Assembly: GCF_014200505.1 (NCBI RefSeq)
Contig: NZ_JACHBX010000004.1
Span: 310,001-374,000 of the forward strand
DNA length: 64,000 bases
Origin: Massilia aurea
Lineage (GTDB): Bacteria > Pseudomonadota > Gammaproteobacteria > Burkholderiales > Burkholderiaceae_D
Direction: 5' to 3'
Under the pieces are notes generated by a model, which worked only from the letters and a program-made list of their open reading frames with translations, did not search any database and was not told the DNA's origin. Both the position numbers and the translations under genes were made by a program. Shown in pieces: positions 52,150 through 64,000 of the stretch; the first letter of the stretch is position 1, and each line of letters begins with the position of its first letter.

Positions 52150-52587
52150 ATGATGACGAACGATTCCAGCTTCGAGGTCAGCACCGACCAGACCCGTCTC
52201 GACATTCCAATGATCTACCGCTTCCTCAGCGAGCAGTCCACCTGGGCCGTGGGCATTTCGCGGCCCGTCGTCGAGCGCGCCATTGAAAACTCGCTGTGCT
52301 TTGGCGGCTACCTCGATGGGCGCCAGATCGCCTTCGCGCGCGTGATTACCGATTTTTCCACCTTCGCCAATCTGGTGGACGTGTTCGTCGTGCCGGAAGC
52401 CCGTGGCTGTGGTTATGGCAAGCAATTGATCGGGGTGGTGATGCGGCATCCCAGCCTGCAGCAATTACGCCGCTTCACGCTGGCCACGTCGGATTGCCAC
52501 GGCCTGTACGAACGCTTCGGGTTCACCCCACCGTTGCGTCCACAGACATTGATGGAGCGTTACTTTCCCAACATCTACTTATCCTGA
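52150..52587 (+). CDS. GNAT-family N-acetyltransferase
   Basis: 145 residues from ATG 52150 (a second ATG follows directly). It has strands and helices of the GNAT fold: FEVSTDQTRLDIPMIYRFLSEQSTWAVGISRPVVERAIENS, then LVDVFVVPEARGCGYGKQLIGVVM with the pyrophosphate-binding RGxGxGK-like loop, and GLYERFGFTP. The subgroup has members acting on small molecules or protein termini; the substrate is unknown. It is divergent from argH with ~200 bases between starts. Confidence 0.88.
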   Translation: MMTNDSSFEVSTDQTRLDIPMIYRFLSEQSTWAVGISRPVVERAIENSLCFGGYLDGRQIAFARVITDFSTFANLVDVFVVPEARGCGYGKQLIGVVMRHPSLQQLRRFTLATSDCHGLYERFGFTPPLRPQTLMERYFPNIYLS

Positions 52588-52654
52588 GCGCACTCAACAT
52601 GGCGACGTGAAACTGGAATCAGGCTTACGCTGATGACTCATCGGGGGAAGTCGC

Positions 52655-53905
52655 ATGTTCCAATCTGTCGTCCGTGTTGTTGCTCATACCACGCTCGCGC
52701 TGGCCGTCGCCGCTGGCGTCACCAGCCACGCGGCCGAGTCGCCGTCCACACCATCGCCATCGTCACTGCAGCCCAAGGGCTCGCTCGTCATCATCGGTGG
52801 CGCGCTGCGCGATGACAACGACGCTGTCTGGACGCGAATCGTGCAGCTTGCCGGCGGCAAGAATGCCCGCATCGCGGTCTTCGCCTCGGCCTCGGCCAGT
52901 CCCGAACGCGCTGGCAACTATCTCATCGAACGGCTGGATCAGCACGGTGCCAAGGCGTTCTTTGTTCCCGTCGCCGAACGCCTCGACGGTTCCGACGTGC
53001 GCGCCGCCGCCGAAGATCCGGCGCTAGTCGAGGCGGTGCGTTCGGCGGGCGGCGCCTACTTCTCGGGCGGCGATCAGGCGCGCATCACGAACGCGCTGCG
53101 CCGGCCCGATGGCAGCAACACGCAACTGCTCGATGCGCTGTGGGACATGTACCGGCGCGGTGGCGTCATTGCCGGCTCGAGCGCTGGCGCTGCCATCATG
53201 AGCGCCACGATGTTCGGCCATCCGCGCTCGGTGCTGGGCACGCTCCAGCACGGCGTGGCTGATGGCCGCCAGATCACGCGCGGCCTGGGCTTCATCGGCG
53301 ACGACGTCTTCATCGACCAGCACCTGCTGGTGCGCGGGCGCTTTGCGCGCATGCTGCCGGCCATGCTGGCCAAGGGCTACAACATCGGCCTGGGCATCGA
53401 CGAGAACACGGCGATGGTCGTGGGGCCGAAGCGCGACGTCGAAGTGCTTGGCTATCGCGGTGCGCTGCTGGTTGACCTGAGCAACGCCGCCACGCGCGAC
53501 GGCACCTTCAACCTCAGTAACGGCCGCCTGAGCTATCTCGATAACGGCGACCGCTTCAACCTGGACAGCAAGGTGTTCACGCCGGCGCCCGAGAAAGTGC
53601 GTGGCAAGCTCGATGCGAACAAGCCGTACTGGCGCGGGCCGCTGTTCTCGGCCGATATCCTCGGCAACGGCACGGTGGTCGACCTGATGTCCAAGCTCGT
53701 CGACAGCGACCAGCCGGATGCGATTGGCCTGTCGCTCGACAGCCCGAATGCCGACCGGCCCGACCTGGGCTTCGAGTTCAAGCTCGGTCGCGTGAACGAA
53801 ACGGTAGGCTACCAGTCGGCGTACAGCGAAGCTTATTCGGTCTATAACGTGCGGCTCGATATACGGCCGATCGTGGTGCAACGGCCGCTGTATCAGTATC
53901 GGTGA
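52655..53905 (+). CDS. Exported cyanophycinase (peptidase S51)
   Basis: 416 residues with a signal peptide (VVAHTTLALAVAAGVTSHAA) and a Pro/Ser linker. The S51 core has LVIIGGALRDDN, ARIAVFASASASPERAGNY, AGGAYFSGGDQARITNAL, the nucleophile in VIAGSSAGAAIMSATM, and LGFIGDDVFIDQHLLVRGRFARM with the His. It hydrolyses the Asp-Arg storage polymer cyanophycin to dipeptides. The signal peptide indicates an extracellular or periplasmic enzyme used to feed on polymer from other cells. A C-terminal ~120-residue beta-rich extension follows. No cyanophycin synthetase gene is in the window. Confidence 0.92.
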   Translation: MFQSVVRVVAHTTLALAVAAGVTSHAAESPSTPSPSSLQPKGSLVIIGGALRDDNDAVWTRIVQLAGGKNARIAVFASASASPERAGNYLIERLDQHGAKAFFVPVAERLDGSDVRAAAEDPALVEAVRSAGGAYFSGGDQARITNALRRPDGSNTQLLDALWDMYRRGGVIAGSSAGAAIMSATMFGHPRSVLGTLQHGVADGRQITRGLGFIGDDVFIDQHLLVRGRFARMLPAMLAKGYNIGLGIDENTAMVVGPKRDVEVLGYRGALLVDLSNAATRDGTFNLSNGRLSYLDNGDRFNLDSKVFTPAPEKVRGKLDANKPYWRGPLFSADILGNGTVVDLMSKLVDSDQPDAIGLSLDSPNADRPDLGFEFKLGRVNETVGYQSAYSEAYSVYNVRLDIRPIVVQRPLYQYR

Positions 53906-54514
53906 TCTCCGGGTGATATATACGTGCTGATGAGATTACAAGCCAGATAAGCTCGTTCAAAATGGACACCATCATGACCGAATGGATCGGTGATGGAAAC
54001 GAAAGTGAGCAGGATCGTTTTACGTGAGTTTGCCTTCGCCGGGACGTGCGACGGTGATGCACCGGGCGCAATCAGGGTCGATCTCCTAAATGGCTCTAGC
54101 TATTTCATCAGACCAATATTTCTTCCTTTCGAAACACCATCAAGATTATTCGGACTATAAAAAGATTAGTCATACGCGCCTGTGCGAGAGCCACCTCCTC
54201 AATCCGATTTGTTAAAGCTGGTTCAATGAATGATCAACCGAGGCGCGTTTAACGACTGACCCAGCAGGGCATCCATCACGGTACCGGCGCGCCGCGACTG
54301 TAGGCCATCTCCTGCTCAGCTGGCGGATGGCTATATTCGGGCGCTTTGCATTTGTTATGTCAGCATGCCTGGTTTGCAGCTCCGGGCTGGTGCCCAGCCA
54401 GACTGGACGCTGGATCACCCTTGATAATTCCCGTCTGATTGCCTGACCTCGACCAAGCTGGACCGACTCCAGCCCAGTGACAATTGCTGTTTTGTTCACT
54501 CAAAGGAGAACGAA
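53906..54514. other. Gene-free stretch before the type VI cassette
   Basis: About 609 bases with lower GC than the surroundings and no open frame that I would call coding. The last ~20 bases hold the AAGGAG ribosome binding site of hcp. No repeat of family A or B, no terminator T-run and no tRNA-like fold was recognised. It may contain the hcp promoter and decayed sequence from the cassette's acquisition. Confidence 0.5.
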
Positions 54515-55006
54515 ATGGCACTTGACGCATATATGCAGATCGAAGGGATCAAGGGCGAGTCTGCGGACAGCGGTCACAAAGACTGGATCGAAGTATCGCA
54601 CGTCGCTTGGAGCGTTTTCCAGCCACGGGCTGATGCGGTATCGACAGCTGGCGGCCTGACGACTGGTAGAGCCGAGCTGTCTAACCTATCCTTCAAAAAG
54701 CTGGCTGACTTGTCCTCACCCGTACTTCAGCAGCACTGTGCGATGGGAAAAACGCTCCCGCGAGCGAAACTCGAGTTCATGCGAGCGGATGGCGACGGCA
54801 AGCCAATCTGTTATTACACTGTGGAAATCGAAAACGTGATGATCTCCGGGATCAACCCGGGCAGCGGTGATTCGGGAATAGTCACTGAACACGTCTTCCT
54901 GGCATATTCAAAAATGAAATGGAAATACACGAAGCAGGGCATCCGGGGCGGTACCGAAGGCAACTCTTCGGGCGGCTGGGATTGTGCCGCTAACAAGTGC
55001 GCTTGA
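54515..55006 (+). CDS. Type VI secretion Hcp family protein
   Basis: 163 residues with the Hcp1 fold pattern: MALDAYMQIEGIKGESADSGHKDWIEVSHVAW, LTTGRAELSNLSFKKLADLSSPVLQQHCAMGKTLPRAKLEFMR and a YYTVEIENVMISGI strand. Hcp hexamers form the inner tube and chaperone effectors small enough to fit the lumen. It is not part of a structural T6SS locus here, so it is an orphan (auxiliary) hcp gene. The next gene begins 12 bases later and is a small peptidoglycan-hydrolase-like protein. The C-terminal Gly/Ser/Cys tail is unusual. Confidence 0.93.
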   Translation: MALDAYMQIEGIKGESADSGHKDWIEVSHVAWSVFQPRADAVSTAGGLTTGRAELSNLSFKKLADLSSPVLQQHCAMGKTLPRAKLEFMRADGDGKPICYYTVEIENVMISGINPGSGDSGIVTEHVFLAYSKMKWKYTKQGIRGGTEGNSSGGWDCAANKCA

Positions 55007-55018
55007 GGCGAGGCCAGC

Positions 55019-55465
55019 ATGCCCCGCAGTATCATCTACCAAGGCGATCTTGAGGCGCTGGAACAGACCTGGGCTGGAAAGTACGTCGCGAATGGAGAGT
55101 GCGCCAGACTGCCACAAGAACTTACCGTGGTTGGCCACACTAGCCAGTGGCAACCGGGAGCAAAGGTAATCGATGTTCGCTCTCTCCAGCCCGGTACCGT
55201 TATTGCGAACTTCGTCTTTGAGAACGGCAAGGCTCGCTACCCCAACAAGCACGGCTGGCATGCCGGGTTGTTTCGCAGATTCGAGAACGGCGCAGTGATG
55301 ATTAACGGGATGCCGTGTGTGTTCTCGATGATCGACCAGTACCGAGGAAAGACCGTAGCCGCGCGAGGCCTTGGCTCGCTTACGCCTGCGTTCCGAAAAG
55401 CATACCCCAGGTTTGCAACCCCCTCCAACAATGCTGATGAATTCTATGTGGTGATGGTCCCATGA
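55019..55465 (+). CDS. BPSL0067/CHAP-like peptidoglycan hydrolase, putative T6SS effector
   Basis: 148 residues. NGECARLPQ places a candidate nucleophilic Cys28 at a helix start, GWHAGLF supplies His81 and SMIDQY an acidic partner (Asp106), as in NlpC/P60/CHAP amidases. GTVIANFVFENGKARYP between them matches the BPSL0067 group. It has no signal peptide, as expected for a cargo of the Hcp tube. It is encoded between hcp and a periplasmic protein gene whose ATG overlaps its stop, the classic effector-immunity layout. Confidence 0.82.
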   Translation: MPRSIIYQGDLEALEQTWAGKYVANGECARLPQELTVVGHTSQWQPGAKVIDVRSLQPGTVIANFVFENGKARYPNKHGWHAGLFRRFENGAVMINGMPCVFSMIDQYRGKTVAARGLGSLTPAFRKAYPRFATPSNNADEFYVVMVP

Positions 55466-55902
55466 AAAGTTTTCTACTCACCGCGCTTGTTCTGACATCC
55501 GCAGCACACGCTGAAGTAATTGAGTGCCCGCCACGGTACCCTGACAAGGACGTCACCTTGCCAGAAGGTAGCGGACGCGTGCAACCGGCTCGTCTATCGT
55601 TCGCCTACATGCACGTTGGAGAACTGCATAGCGAGCAAACATTGCAAGGCCCAGAAGCGAAAAAAGTGAAGGGTGGCTGGGATACCGTCTACGGCTTTAA
55701 GCCAAACGAAAGCAAGTGGCTCGTGTGCACATATGGAGGCACCGAGTGGAGCGGCCTTGATCGAATCAGTCCGGGAACAATTCAATGGTGGGGCAAATTA
55801 ACGCAGCAAACTACTTTGTGTCTGCTCAAGGTCAGGGAGACGAAATTTCGCGGCTCGTTGAGCGATTGGGCTGCTGCCGCCACTTGTAAACCGAGTGCTT
55901 GA
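55462..55902 (+). CDS. Periplasmic immunity protein (STY0301-like)
   Basis: 146 residues with a signal peptide (MKSFLLTALVLTSAAHA). The mature part begins EVIECPPRYP and has GGWDTVYGF, KWLVCTYGGTEW and a late Cys in TTLCLLKV, a layout like STY0301-type proteins. Periplasmic export fits protection from a cell-wall hydrolase delivered by neighbours. Its ATG overlaps the effector stop by four bases. That it binds the effector is inferred from adjacency. Confidence 0.75.
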   Translation: MKSFLLTALVLTSAAHAEVIECPPRYPDKDVTLPEGSGRVQPARLSFAYMHVGELHSEQTLQGPEAKKVKGGWDTVYGFKPNESKWLVCTYGGTEWSGLDRISPGTIQWWGKLTQQTTLCLLKVRETKFRGSLSDWAAAATCKPSA

Positions 55903-55929
55903 AAGTCTTTTATTCGGTACTCTCGGCGC

Positions 55930-56961
55930 TCAGTCGCAGCGCCACTGCAGCCGCTCGGCCAGCACCTGGCGCTGTGCATCGATCAGCGGGCCGTTCGGAT
56001 CGTGGCCGGCGCGCGGCACCTCGACCAGAGCCTTGTCCGGCGCCGTGATGGCCTCGAAGAAGCGGCGCGTGACCTTTGGCTCGGTCAACAGGTCTTCTGT
56101 TCCCTGCACCAGATAGACCGGCAGCTCGTAGCGCGTGCCCAGGCGGTACAGGTCCATCGTGGACGCCATGCCGTCGCCTTTCCAGCCGACGAATTTCAAG
56201 AACGAATAATCCTCGCCCTCGGTGTAGTCGGCCTTTGCCTGCGGCGAGGCATACAAAGGCAGCACCTCGAACCAGGATGGCGGCGTCGGGTCGATGTTGG
56301 GCGCCTCGTACTTGCGCACGGCGCGCCGCACGATGCCGAAGTTGCGCGGATTGGTCCAGGGCGGGGGGCCGAGCGCCTCCAGTTGCGTGACGGTGGCAGT
56401 GTCGTTCGCCGCCCTTGCGCGGGCAATGACCGTGCTCCATGACGTGGCATTGTCCCGGTAACCCACCAGTTGGGCCACGCCGACATAGGCACAGAACAGC
56501 CCCGGCTTTTCTTTGGCCATGTGGGCGCCGATCATCGAGCCCCACGAGCTGCCCAGCAGGATCACCTTGTCCCTGCCGAAACGCTGCGTCAGATAGCGCG
56601 CCACGTCGAGGCCATCGTCGCGCAGCTGTTCGATGCGCAAGGGGACGTCCTCGCCGGGGCGGTGACGGCCCCAGGTCATGCCGCTGCCGCGCTGATCCCA
56701 CTGCGCCAGCGTGATGTGCTTGCGCCACGATGCATACGGGCCGGCGCCAAACACCGAAGTCGGATTACCCGGGCCGCCGTGCACGTACAGCAGCACCGGA
56801 TTGGCACAGTCGTCGCCACTGACGGTGACCCACTGCGCGATGCCGCCGATCTCCACGAAGCCGCTTTCGTCGACCGGCTGGCCGGGCTTGCAGGCCGGGG
56901 CGGCATGGGCCAGGCAGGCACTGAACAGCGGAACAGCAAGGCAGGCGCGCAGGCAAAACAT
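55930..56961 (-). CDS. Exported alpha/beta hydrolase (proline iminopeptidase-like, S33)
   Basis: 343 residues from ATG 56961 (CCGGAG upstream). A signal peptide (LRACLAVPLFSACLAHAAP) is followed by the hydrolase core: LLYVHGGPGNP oxyanion loop, LAQWDQRGSGMTW, nucleophile elbow LLGSSWGSMIG, the acid in VQGTEDLLT and the His in RAGHDPNGP. HGGPG and DQRGSG are typical of S33 aminopeptidases. The enzyme would act in the periplasm on N-terminal proline peptides or related amides. It is convergent with the immunity gene and divergent from the M64 gene. Confidence 0.9.
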   Translation of the reverse strand: MFCLRACLAVPLFSACLAHAAPACKPGQPVDESGFVEIGGIAQWVTVSGDDCANPVLLYVHGGPGNPTSVFGAGPYASWRKHITLAQWDQRGSGMTWGRHRPGEDVPLRIEQLRDDGLDVARYLTQRFGRDKVILLGSSWGSMIGAHMAKEKPGLFCAYVGVAQLVGYRDNATSWSTVIARARAANDTATVTQLEALGPPPWTNPRNFGIVRRAVRKYEAPNIDPTPPSWFEVLPLYASPQAKADYTEGEDYSFLKFVGWKGDGMASTMDLYRLGTRYELPVYLVQGTEDLLTEPKVTRRFFEAITAPDKALVEVPRAGHDPNGPLIDAQRQVLAERLQWRCD

Positions 56962-57114
56962 CGGAACTCCGGATGGTCAAGGATGACCAGGCCGATTGTG
57001 GCGTGGTTGCCAGGCCGGGTCAATCGCCTTGGGCTGGTAAATCTGACAGGTCGCGTCGCCGCCGCAGGCCATGGCCGGCTTAGAATAGCGCGATCTACCT
57101 GTCAAGGATTCGCG

Positions 57115-58527
57115 ATGCGCCTGTTTCACTCCTTTGCTGCGCTGCTGTTTGGCGCATTCGCTTCACTCGCCCACGCTGCGCAGCCGGCCACGGTCCGCCT
57201 GGACTACGCGCACAGCGGCAATGCGCTGGCGGACAGCTACGCGATCGAACGTGTCGTCATCGAGCCATTGCCCTGGCCCGGCAGCGCGGCGCGCAACCTG
57301 GACGACACCAACCGCGGCCAGAACCGGGTCGAAGTGGTGGATCCGAAAACGGGCGACGTGCTGTATTCGCGCGGTTTCTCCACCGTGTTCGGCGAGTGGC
57401 GCACGACCGAGGAAGCAGGGCGCATCAGCCGCAGCTTCAGCGAGTCGGTGCGCTTTCCCCAGTTCGCGCAGCCGGTGCGCGTGCGCATCCTGAAGCGCGA
57501 CGAGCGCAACCAGTTCTCGGTCGCCTGGAGCATCGACGTCGATCCGAACGCGCCGGACGTGGTCAAGCGCCAGCCGCCGGCGGCGGCAAAGCCGATCCCA
57601 ATTCAAGTCAGCGGCCCGTCGCCCGACAAGGTCGACCTGTTGATCCTGGGCGACGGCTACACGCAGACAGAGATGAAAAAATTCGAGCAGGATGCGCGGC
57701 GCCTGTCGGCGCATCTGTTTTCGGTCTCGCCGTTCAAGGAGCGCGCGGAGGACTTCAATGTCTGGGCGATGGCCGTGCCGACCGGGCAATCGGGCATCAG
57801 CCGGCCATCGACCGGCGTACACCATCCATCGGCGCTGGGCACGCGCTACGACATCTTCGGCAGCGAGCGCTATGTGCTCACGCTCGACAACCGCGCGCTG
57901 CGCGACATTGCCCAGCACGCGCCGTATGAATTCATCGAAATCCTGGTCAACAACGAAACCTACGGCGGCGGCGGGATCTTCGGCCAGTTCAGCACGGCGG
58001 CAGCCGGCAACGACTGGGCCGACTACCTGTTCGTGCACGAATTCGGGCACCACTTCGCGGGCCTGGCCGACGAGTACTACACCTCGCCGGTGGCTTACGC
58101 CGCGGCGAGCGGACGCATGGAGCCGTGGGAACCGAACGTCACGGCGCTGCGTGACCCGGCCAAGCTCAAATGGCAGCGTCATGTGACGGCCGGCACGCCG
58201 TTGCCGACGCCATGGCCAAAGGCCGACTACGAAGCCGCGTCGCGCGCCTACCAGAAAAAGCGCGCCGCGCTGCGCGAGGCCAACCGGCCGGAGTCGGAGA
58301 TGAGCGCCTTGTTCCGTGAAGACCTCAAACAGACCAACGCGCTGTTCGACCGGCAGCCGCACCGCCACGCGGTCGGCGCTTTTGAAGGCGCCAACTACGA
58401 GGCGAGCGGGTACTACCGGCCCGCGATGCAGTGCCTGATGTTCGACCGCAGCAATGCGTTCTGCCCGGTGTGCCGCGATGGGGTCACGGACATCATTGAT
58501 TTGTATGCGGGCTCTGTTCGTCAGTAA
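57115..58527 (+). CDS. M64-type (IgA peptidase-like) secreted metallopeptidase
   Basis: 470 residues from ATG 57115 (AAGGA upstream). Signal peptide LFHSFAALLFGAFASLAHAA. An N-terminal beta domain (to ~170) is followed by the M64 catalytic domain: DLLILGDGYTQTEMKKFEQDA, IEILVNNETYGGGGIFGQFSTAA and the zinc site VHEFGHHFAGLADEYY (HExxHxxGxxDE). C-terminal MQCLMFD and FCPVCRDG contribute cysteines. Peptidases of this group are exported; target proteins are unknown. Confidence 0.92.
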   Translation: MRLFHSFAALLFGAFASLAHAAQPATVRLDYAHSGNALADSYAIERVVIEPLPWPGSAARNLDDTNRGQNRVEVVDPKTGDVLYSRGFSTVFGEWRTTEEAGRISRSFSESVRFPQFAQPVRVRILKRDERNQFSVAWSIDVDPNAPDVVKRQPPAAAKPIPIQVSGPSPDKVDLLILGDGYTQTEMKKFEQDARRLSAHLFSVSPFKERAEDFNVWAMAVPTGQSGISRPSTGVHHPSALGTRYDIFGSERYVLTLDNRALRDIAQHAPYEFIEILVNNETYGGGGIFGQFSTAAAGNDWADYLFVHEFGHHFAGLADEYYTSPVAYAAASGRMEPWEPNVTALRDPAKLKWQRHVTAGTPLPTPWPKADYEAASRAYQKKRAALREANRPESEMSALFREDLKQTNALFDRQPHRHAVGAFEGANYEASGYYRPAMQCLMFDRSNAFCPVCRDGVTDIIDLYAGSVRQ

Positions 58528-58671
58528 TCTTTGCTTACAACTCTGACAATTTCTGCGTGTGCTGGCTAACAGACCCGACTGTCTTGACGTCGTATTCTGG
58601 AATCACTGAACAACAACAACGACTGCACGGGCAACCCGCTCTGTACAGCGACCACCAAAAGGAAACTTATC

Positions 58672-59166
58672 ATGAACAAACTGATCGCAACCCTTATCGC
58701 CGGCCTGATGGTTACCGCTGCTCACGCCCAGACCACCGCACCAACCACCACCGCTGCGGACAACCGCATCGTGAAGGCTGAAGCCAGCGCCGAGAAAGAC
58801 GTCATCAAGGCCGAACAAAAAGAAATCAAGGCCGCAGTCAAGGCTGACCAGAAGCTGAACAAGACCGTGGCCAAGGCGACGGAAACCAAGGGCGACGCAC
58901 ACGCCAAGCTGGTCAAGACCCACACCGACGCTGCTGCCAACGTCGCCAAGGCCGATCCTGAAGACCGCGCCAAGGCAATGGCCAAGGCCGAAGGCAAAGT
59001 GGCTGACGCCAACCTGAAGGCCGAGAAGAAGATGATCAAGGCTGACGAGAAAGTGCTGAAAGCACAGGTTGATGCTGCTGCCGACAAGGCAACCGCTGCT
59101 GCCAAGACCGAACAGGTCCGCGCTGAAGCCCAGGCTGACGTGCACAAGGCTGCTGCAAAGAACTAA
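58672..59166 (+). CDS. Exported Lys/Ala-rich coiled-coil protein
   Basis: 164 residues: signal peptide MNKLIATLIAGLMVTAAHA, a Thr-rich stretch, then ~130 residues almost entirely of Ala, Lys, Glu, Asp and Thr in heptad-like order (KAEASAEKDVIKAEQKEIKA ... KKMIKADEKVLKAQ). It should form a long helix or coiled coil in the periplasm and resembles stress-linked or histone-like repeats only in composition. No family recognised. Codon use is restricted (mostly gct/gcc, aag). A strong ribosome binding site (AAAGGAAA) precedes the ATG and a terminator follows directly, suggesting high expression. Confidence 0.8.
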   Translation: MNKLIATLIAGLMVTAAHAQTTAPTTTAADNRIVKAEASAEKDVIKAEQKEIKAAVKADQKLNKTVAKATETKGDAHAKLVKTHTDAAANVAKADPEDRAKAMAKAEGKVADANLKAEKKMIKADEKVLKAQVDAAADKATAAAKTEQVRAEAQADVHKAAAKN

Positions 59167-59181
59167 GCAACTAGTTCCAAT

Positions 59182-59213
59182 AAAAAATGCCGGCTCAGCC
59201 GGCATTTTTTTTG
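59182..59213 (+). terminator. Rho-independent terminator after the coiled-coil gene
   Basis: AATGCCGGC-TCA-GCCGGCATTTTTTTT: a stem of at least eight pairs and a run of eight T, 16 bases after the stop. Its 3' half is the first part of a 170-base sequence that is repeated downstream. Confidence 0.92.
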
Positions 59214-59534
59214 CGTTCAACGAGTGAGTGAGGCAGTCGTAGGGTGGGCGGCTGTGCCGCCCACGCGTTCAAACCCACTTCGCTCTGTGGTGTGCAACGT
59301 CGAGTTGAACGCGTGGGCGGGAAACCCGCCCACCCTACATCAGCTAACTGAACGCCATTTCGGCTTAGCTGGCATTTTTTTTGCGTTCAACGAGCGAGTG
59401 AGGCAGTCGTAGGGTGGGCGGCTGTGCCGTCCACGCGTTCAAACCCACTTCGCTCTGTGGTGTGCAACGTCGAGTTGAACGCGTGGGCGGGAAACCCGCC
59501 CACCCTACAGCAGCTAACTGTACGCCATTTCGGC
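59201..59534. repeat. Tandem 170-base duplication containing four family A palindromes
   Basis: 59201-59370 is repeated at 59371-59534 with few changes; the period is 170 bases. Each copy starts with the terminator's GGCATTTTTTTTGCGTTCAA, then a family A unit (59239, 59409), about 30 bases of spacer and an inverted family A unit (59304, 59474), ending CGCCATTTCGGC. The second terminator half has lost its full stem. The array fills the gap between the coiled-coil gene and the convergent parC. Confidence 0.92.
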
Positions 59535-59555
59535 GTTATGCCGCCTGTGGTCGCG

Positions 59556-61895
<2,340 letters not shown>

Positions 61896-61941
61896 GGTGT
61901 CTGTTTCGTGTTCTGGCGAGCGGTGGTGGCGGTGCGGAGGA

Positions 61942-62023
61942 CTTAGGTTCCAGCCTTCGCTGGAACGACGTACATGGGCCAGTGGCTGCAAGACCGTCGT
62001 TCCCGCGGATGCGGGAACCCAAG
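61942..62023. repeat. Family B palindromic repeat, inverted pair between parE and parC
   Basis: Units at 61942-61971 (AGGTTCCAGCCTTCGCTGGAACGACG-like) and 61994-62023 (CGTCGTTCCCGCGGATGCGG-like) face opposite ways. The first has a substituted stem (CCAG/CTGG) that keeps pairing, which suggests selection on the hairpin or recent mobility. Confidence 0.8.
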
Positions 62024-62047
62024 TTCAGCTTGCAGATCACAGTCTCA

Positions 62048-64000
<1,953 letters not shown>

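Noticed and set aside
54212..54499. 95-codon minus-strand frame in the gap before hcp
   Set aside because: No ribosome binding site, no motif and no coding bias.
59201..59534. CRISPR array
   Set aside because: Only two long copies with a 170-base period and internal hairpins; no short repeat-spacer pattern and no cas genes.

Overview
The window is GC-rich, densely packed chromosomal DNA from a betaproteobacterium, most likely Burkholderiales and probably Oxalobacteraceae (Massilia/Telluria/Duganella type). The evidence is gene content (a paaABCDE-G-H-I-K-J-Y-Z block behind a divergent paaX, fused COX I-III, parC/parE, darP, pmbA, argH), strong third-position GC bias, and small palindromic repeats between genes. 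The genus is inference. No rRNA, tRNA, CRISPR array, integrase or transposase was seen.

Layout. 1-2083: 3' end of an RND efflux permease gene and its outer-membrane channel, then a terminator. 2276-3547: secreted alpha-amylase. 3633-10118: the key accessory region. A uracil/deoxyinosine-type DNA glycosylase gene is broken in two. Its N-terminal piece lies at 3633-3769 and its C-terminal piece at 9972-10118. About 6.2 kb of visibly AT-richer DNA lies between them. That insert carries a diverged intact glycosylase of the same family, an unknown protein, a large nuclease-like plus P-loop protein, and an abutting pair made of a two-helix membrane GAF protein and a Panacea (DUF4065) protein. This looks like a defence or toxin-antitoxin island that destroyed its target gene and brings a substitute.

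10164-19976: an orphan ribbon-helix-helix protein, a TPR lipoprotein, an HDOD protein, 3-methyladenine glycosylase, a chemoreceptor with a nearby Cache protein, a KamA-type radical SAM enzyme, an MFS transporter and a PQQ-type sugar dehydrogenase. 20084-25360: an aa3-type oxidase cluster with subunit II carrying a cytochrome c domain, fused subunits I-III, and three further c-type cytochromes in two divergent transcripts. 25431-31788: FAH hydrolase, carboxymuconolactone decarboxylase-like protein, class III aminotransferase, esterase, MogA-like protein, DarP and PmbA. 32057-35510: two convergent DUF4214 proteins, one a large RTX-type protein. 36910-49657: the phenylacetate catabolic cluster, with PaaX divergent from paaA; the cluster runs from CoA ligation through epoxidation, ring opening and beta-oxidation but has no paaF.

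49810-58527: HAD phosphatase, ArgH, an acetyltransferase, a secreted cyanophycinase, a three-gene type VI secretion cassette (Hcp, CHAP-like peptidoglycan hydrolase, periplasmic immunity protein), an exported alpha/beta hydrolase and an M64-type peptidase. 58672-64000: a Lys/Ala-rich exported coiled-coil protein, a repeat array, parC, and parE running off the right end.

Two families of inverted-pair palindromes punctuate intergenic DNA. Family A lies at 1930-2030, 38905-38939, 49701-49785 and 59239-59508. Family B lies at 19993-20080, 28327-28436 and 61942-62023. One family A copy sits inside the paa operon and supplies the stop codon of paaA.
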